Shown: in pieces, positions 60,839 to 64,000 of the stretch | Position numbering within the stretch: the first letter of the stretch is position 1 | Layout of the letters: each line of letters opens with the position of its first letter | Source: Treponema brennaborense DSM 12168 | GTDB taxonomy: Bacteria > Spirochaetota > Spirochaetia > Treponematales > Treponemataceae | Assembly: GCF_000212415.1 (NCBI RefSeq) | Contig: NC_015500.1 | Location: 1,364,001-1,428,000 of the forward strand | Length of the DNA stretch: 64,000 nucleotides | Reading direction: 5' to 3' | The notes under the pieces: generated by a model | The model's database searches: none | What the model saw: the letters and a program-made list of their open reading frames with translations, nothing else | What the model was told of the DNA's origin: nothing | Made by a program: the position numbers and the translations under genes

Positions 60839-60868
60839 ATTCTATCAGATATTACCGTGCTGTTGCAA
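60839..60868 (-). promoter_or_regulatory. Promoter abutting lnt
   Basis: On the minus strand, TTGCAA (60863-60868), an 18-bp spacer and TAGAAT (60839-60844). The -10 ends 9 nt before the ATG. The divergent galactokinase-like gene starts within 50 bp, so its control region overlaps. Confidence 0.55.
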
Positions 60869-60891
60869 CAATATAAAATTTCGGATTGGAT

Positions 60892-62067
60892 ATGATAGAA
60901 GTAATAAACGCCCATTTACAAGAATACGGACAACGGCCGGACGTACTGGTATGTGCTCCCGGACGTTTTCATTTGATCGGTGAACATTCGTGGTTTTGCA
61001 AAGACAAGACATTATCCATGGCGGTCGACCTGCCGGTCTATATCGGAATTTCGCTGCGGAACGATTCGGCGGTGCGTTTCCATTTCGTTCAGCTGGATGA
61101 ACGAAAACGTGCCAACCTTTCGAGCCTCAAGTTCCGCAAGGAAGACCGCTGGGCCAATCCGATCAAAGCCATGATATACGGTTTTACGTCGGGCGGTTTC
61201 AGTGTCGGCGGAATGAACGTAACCGTGTGGACCGATATTCTGCCTTCCGCCGGATTCGGCATTACGACGGCGATAAAGACGGCGTCCGCGTACGGTATGC
61301 GGGAATTGTTTTCGGTACCGTGTTCCGACGCGCAGCTGCTGCAGGTGATAGAGCGCGGAAATAAACTGTTTTTGGGCGTCGGCAATTATACGGCGGATAT
61401 ATTTTCGGCAATGTACGCGGAACCGGATTCGTGCGTACTGACGGATCATTCCCGGAATTCGTACGAACTGCTGCCGTTCGCGTTTGAAGATACGGTCGTC
61501 TTGCTGACCGACGCACGCGTTCCGCGTATTTCCGTGTGGGACGAAACGACGTTGCACGAACCGGGAAACGTGCTGCTGCTCGGAGAACTGAAAGAGCGCC
61601 GGCACAACGTGCACGGCGGCTGGCAATACGAAGATTCGCCGACGGAAATAAACGAAGTGCTGGCCGTGGTCAACGAAGACATGCGCCGGCGGCTGCGCTG
61701 CATCATGCTCGAACATCAATATGTGCTCGACGCGGCGGACGGGCTGCGGCACGGTGATTTCGCGCGGTTCTGCAAAGCGGTGAGCCGTTCTCACGACGCG
61801 ATGCGCGACTTGTACCTGCTGTCTTGTCCCGAAATCGACTGGCTGGTAAAACGCGTGCAGAATTTCGACATGACTTCGGTGCGCAATCCGAACGGCTGTT
61901 CCCGCATCACGGGCAAGGGGTTCGGGCGCTGCACGTATACGATTTTGAAAACGGCGGACGTTGAACCGTATAAACAGAAACTGGTCGAATACGAACGGAT
62001 ATTCGGTTTCCATCCGTCCTGCTACAGCGTAAAGCCGGCGCGCGGCGTTCATCTGGTACGGGAATGA
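60892..62067 (+). CDS. Divergent galactokinase/GHMP kinase-family protein
   Basis: About 391 residues. It aligns with galactokinases: CAPGRFHLIGEHSWF corresponds to the GRVNLIGEHTDY substrate motif, ILPSAGFGITTAIKTASA to the ATP motif (LPxGxGLSSSA), and ITGKGFGRCTYTIL to the third motif. All three differ at positions usually invariant, for example ITTA instead of SSSA. It may have another sugar substrate or weaker activity. ATG at 60892 with GGATTGGAT upstream is chosen; a TTG at 60886 is possible. surE follows after 37 bp. Confidence 0.75.
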   Translation: MIEVINAHLQEYGQRPDVLVCAPGRFHLIGEHSWFCKDKTLSMAVDLPVYIGISLRNDSAVRFHFVQLDERKRANLSSLKFRKEDRWANPIKAMIYGFTSGGFSVGGMNVTVWTDILPSAGFGITTAIKTASAYGMRELFSVPCSDAQLLQVIERGNKLFLGVGNYTADIFSAMYAEPDSCVLTDHSRNSYELLPFAFEDTVVLLTDARVPRISVWDETTLHEPGNVLLLGELKERRHNVHGGWQYEDSPTEINEVLAVVNEDMRRRLRCIMLEHQYVLDAADGLRHGDFARFCKAVSRSHDAMRDLYLLSCPEIDWLVKRVQNFDMTSVRNPNGCSRITGKGFGRCTYTILKTADVEPYKQKLVEYERIFGFHPSCYSVKPARGVHLVRE

Positions 62068-62104
62068 GTTTGCATCAGGGAGATTTAAGGGAGGAACGCG
62101 GCGT

Positions 62105-62842
62105 ATGCGGTTTTTACTGACGAACGACGACGGGATAGACGGCGAAGGAATGCATCTGCTTGCCGACATGCTGCAGAAGAAACACGAAGTCTGGATCGTA
62201 GCGCCGGATAAAAACCGTTCGGCGGTGTCCCACGGTATCACGATGACCGTCCCGCTCAGACTGAGCCGCCGCGGTGAACGGTGTTTTACCTGTTCGGGCG
62301 TTCCGGTCGACTGCGTTATCAACGGTCTGAAAGCCGTGCTGCCGTCGGCGCCGGACGCGGTCATTTCCGGAATAAACCGAGGCGCGAACATCGGTACCGA
62401 CGTACTGTACTCCGGTACGTGCGCCGCCGCCCGCCAAGCCGCTTTGTACGGCATTCCGGGCATCGCGTTCAGCATCGAATCGGAGGACGGCGTGTGGCGC
62501 TACGGAGCGCTCGCGGATTTTGCCCGCAAAAATATCGAAAAACTCGTTTCCTTGTGCGAACCGGATGTGTTTTTAAATATAAACGCGTTGTCCGCCGATT
62601 CGTACGCCGGATACCAAATGACGCGTCTTTCCCGCCGCGAATACGGCGATTCGGTGCGGCTGTATCACGCTCCCGACGGCCATTCGTATTCGTTTTTCGA
62701 GGGAGGGCGGATCGCGACCGCCGGAGGCAGCGGTTTCGATTTCGACGCGGTGCGCGACGGCTATATTTCCGTCAGCCGCGTACGTGCGCAGCCTGCGGAC
62801 GCGGGATTCGGTGCCGCAGCGGATCCGGATTTTTTACTGTAA
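62105..62842 (+). CDS. surE: SurE, 5'/3'-nucleotidase
   Basis: Dephosphorylates nucleoside monophosphates. 245 residues. The metal-binding start LLTNDDGIDGEGM, the NRSAVSHGITM loop, ISGINRGANIGTDVLYSGTCAAARQA are all conserved. The last 20 residues form a weak low-complexity tail. GGGAGGAA lies upstream of the ATG. Likely in one transcript with the galactokinase-like gene and the two TPR genes. Confidence 0.94.
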   Translation: MRFLLTNDDGIDGEGMHLLADMLQKKHEVWIVAPDKNRSAVSHGITMTVPLRLSRRGERCFTCSGVPVDCVINGLKAVLPSAPDAVISGINRGANIGTDVLYSGTCAAARQAALYGIPGIAFSIESEDGVWRYGALADFARKNIEKLVSLCEPDVFLNINALSADSYAGYQMTRLSRREYGDSVRLYHAPDGHSYSFFEGGRIATAGGSGFDFDAVRDGYISVSRVRAQPADAGFGAAADPDFLL

Positions 62843-62859
62843 CGCAGCAGGAGTTTTGA

Positions 62860-63573
62860 ATGGGTGGAAAAACAGCCGACGAAGGAATCGCGCTTTATCG
62901 CGCCGGTAACTATGCGGAATCGCTGACGTATTTTCTGTCGCTGCCCGCCGCCGCGGGGGGTGATGCCGAAAGCGCGTATTTTATCGGCCTTTCGTATATG
63001 AAACTGAAACGCTATGAAGACGCGCTGCTGTACTTGGAGCAGGTCGTTACGTCGGCGGGTTCAGACGATTCGCGGACGCGCGAACGTTCGCTGCAGTGCC
63101 GACTGGTGCTCGCCGTCATTTACAGCCTGACCGGACGCAGCCGGCTCGCCGATTTTGAACTGAAAAATTTGGAAGGAACCGGATACCGTCCTTCATACGT
63201 GAACGCCGCGCTCGCCTACGTCGCGTGGGAACAGAGTAAATTCGACGAATGCATTGCGTATTATGAAAAAGCGCTGGAATTGGAACCTGAAAACGGTACG
63301 GCGCTGAACGGACTGGGCTACGTGCTCGCCTGTACGGAAAAGGATCTGACGCGCGCGCTGACGCTGTGCAAACGGGCGCTCGGTTTCATGCCCGAATCGG
63401 CGGCGTGTCTGGATTCGGTCGGCTGGGTGTATTACAAACTCGGACTGCTGAAAGAAGCGGAAATACATCTGCGGAAAGCACGCGAACGGTGTGCCGGCAA
63501 TCCCGAAATAGCCGAGCATCTGAAGATCGTTCAGGAAGCCGCAGCCGGTGCGGGCGGAGGCATGAACAAATGA
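62860..63573 (+). CDS. TPR-repeat protein
   Basis: 237 residues, no signal peptide. Tetratricopeptide motifs run through the protein, for example ESAYFIGLSYMKLKRYEDAL, VNAALAYVAWEQSKFDECIA and CLDSVGWVYYKLGLLKEAEI. It probably acts as a scaffold; the partner is unknown. AGGAG precedes the ATG, and its stop overlaps the next start as ATGA. Confidence 0.85.
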   Translation: MGGKTADEGIALYRAGNYAESLTYFLSLPAAAGGDAESAYFIGLSYMKLKRYEDALLYLEQVVTSAGSDDSRTRERSLQCRLVLAVIYSLTGRSRLADFELKNLEGTGYRPSYVNAALAYVAWEQSKFDECIAYYEKALELEPENGTALNGLGYVLACTEKDLTRALTLCKRALGFMPESAACLDSVGWVYYKLGLLKEAEIHLRKARERCAGNPEIAEHLKIVQEAAAGAGGGMNK

Positions 63574-64000
63574 AAAAAACGATATTCCGAACGGGCGCCG
63601 TCTGCGCGTTGTTGTGGGGCGCCGTCTGTGCGTTTCCGGCAGGTTTTGAATCGGTTTCCGTGAAAAACGCCGATTCGCTGTCAGCCGAGCAGGAATTCCG
63701 GCGCGGCGTACAAGCGTATTACCGCGGTTCGTTTAACGACGCGATATTGCTGTTTGAAAAAGCGCTGTCGTATCTGCCCTCCGAAAACCTGATACTCGAC
63801 TGGCTGGGCAAGGCGTATTACCGCGCCGGAATGGAAGGCACCGCGCTGCAGCAGTGGCAGTTCGCGCTGGACGCCGGATACGGCGGACTGCTGCTCGCGA
63901 ATAAAATCGAAATCGTGCGCGACCGGCGCGTTACCGGAATTCCCGAAATCTCGTCCTTGAAATATACCGAAGCGGGCAGTTTTCCCGGAAGTTACGGCGA
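63570..64000 (+). CDS. Exported TPR-containing protein, 3' end missing
   Basis: The ATG at 63570 overlaps the previous stop. The visible 143 residues have a signal sequence (MKKTIFRTGAVCALLWGAVC) with cleavage near AFPAG, and a TPR pair (EFRRGVQAYYRGSFNDAILL, LILDWLGKAYYRAGMEGTAL). The frame is open at the right edge. In other treponemes, similar genes beside TPR proteins continue into beta-propeller (NHL) repeats; nothing here confirms that. Confidence 0.75.
   Translation, partial: MKKTIFRTGAVCALLWGAVCAFPAGFESVSVKNADSLSAEQEFRRGVQAYYRGSFNDAILLFEKALSYLPSENLILDWLGKAYYRAGMEGTALQQWQFALDAGYGGLLLANKIEIVRDRRVTGIPEISSLKYTEAGSFPGSYG

Noticed and set aside
61012-62475. A 487-codon antisense frame over the galactokinase-like and surE genes
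   Set aside because: It covers two well-supported genes on the opposite strand and has no family signature.

Overview
The window is a stretch of spirochaete chromosome, most likely from a moderately GC-rich Treponema. Supporting signs are a sigma-28 gene followed by a FapA/DUF342 gene, a murG-cvpA-holB-atoS-atoC block, a spirochaete-style V-type ATPase operon (E, DUF2764, A, B, D, I, K), a superoxide reductase with a degenerate centre I, a methyl-accepting chemotaxis protein and permissive lipoboxes. The genus is an inference from gene content and order; no 16S gene is present. Gene density is high, 4-bp ATGA/GTGA overlaps are common, and I see no prophage, insertion sequence or CRISPR array.

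Layout: 1-3.7 kb is the end of a motility operon (sigma-28, FapA-like, two small proteins). 3.75-5.0 kb holds an outer-membrane protein and tRNA-Phe. 5.1-11.6 kb runs from an ankyrin protein through murG, cvpA and holB to an AtoS/AtoC-like two-component pair. 11.6-12.5 kb is a MarR/flavin-protein pair with a clear promoter and operator. 12.7-16.9 kb has tRNA-Val and an aconitase-HD-ComFB operon. 17.2-25.3 kb contains an omega-like RNA polymerase subunit, miaA, a 29-residue ribosomal protein and a long operon (dxs, folP, cdaA, cdaR, acpS, DUF2225, truA). 25.3-30.6 kb has udg-priA, a 48-bp tandem repeat, a lipoprotein pair and superoxide reductase. 30.6-39 kb has an AI-2E family exporter, serS, a SIMPL lipoprotein, an MCP, murC, yicC and a J-domain-like protein. 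39.1-49.8 kb is galM, the V-ATPase operon, ispG and a TPR-like protein. 49.8-56.8 kb has a BamA-like barrel, a sugar-phosphate transferase and the anaerobic ribonucleotide reductase genes. 57-60.8 kb is an ECF biotin importer and lnt. 60.9-64 kb is a divergent galactokinase-like gene, surE and two TPR proteins, the last cut by the window edge.

Most genes are housekeeping (wall, isoprenoid, tRNA, c-di-AMP, energy). The most interesting signals are: (1) a class III ribonucleotide reductase whose glycyl-radical C-terminus is a separate gene fused to a redoxin domain, behind its own palindrome-bearing promoter; (2) a recurring arrangement in at least seven genes where a sigma-70 -10 hexamer ends only 6-9 nt before the start codon and no Shine-Dalgarno sequence is present, which suggests leaderless mRNAs; (3) several well-defined operators (MarR-type, BirA-type, NrdR-type and an unassigned palindrome at aconitase).
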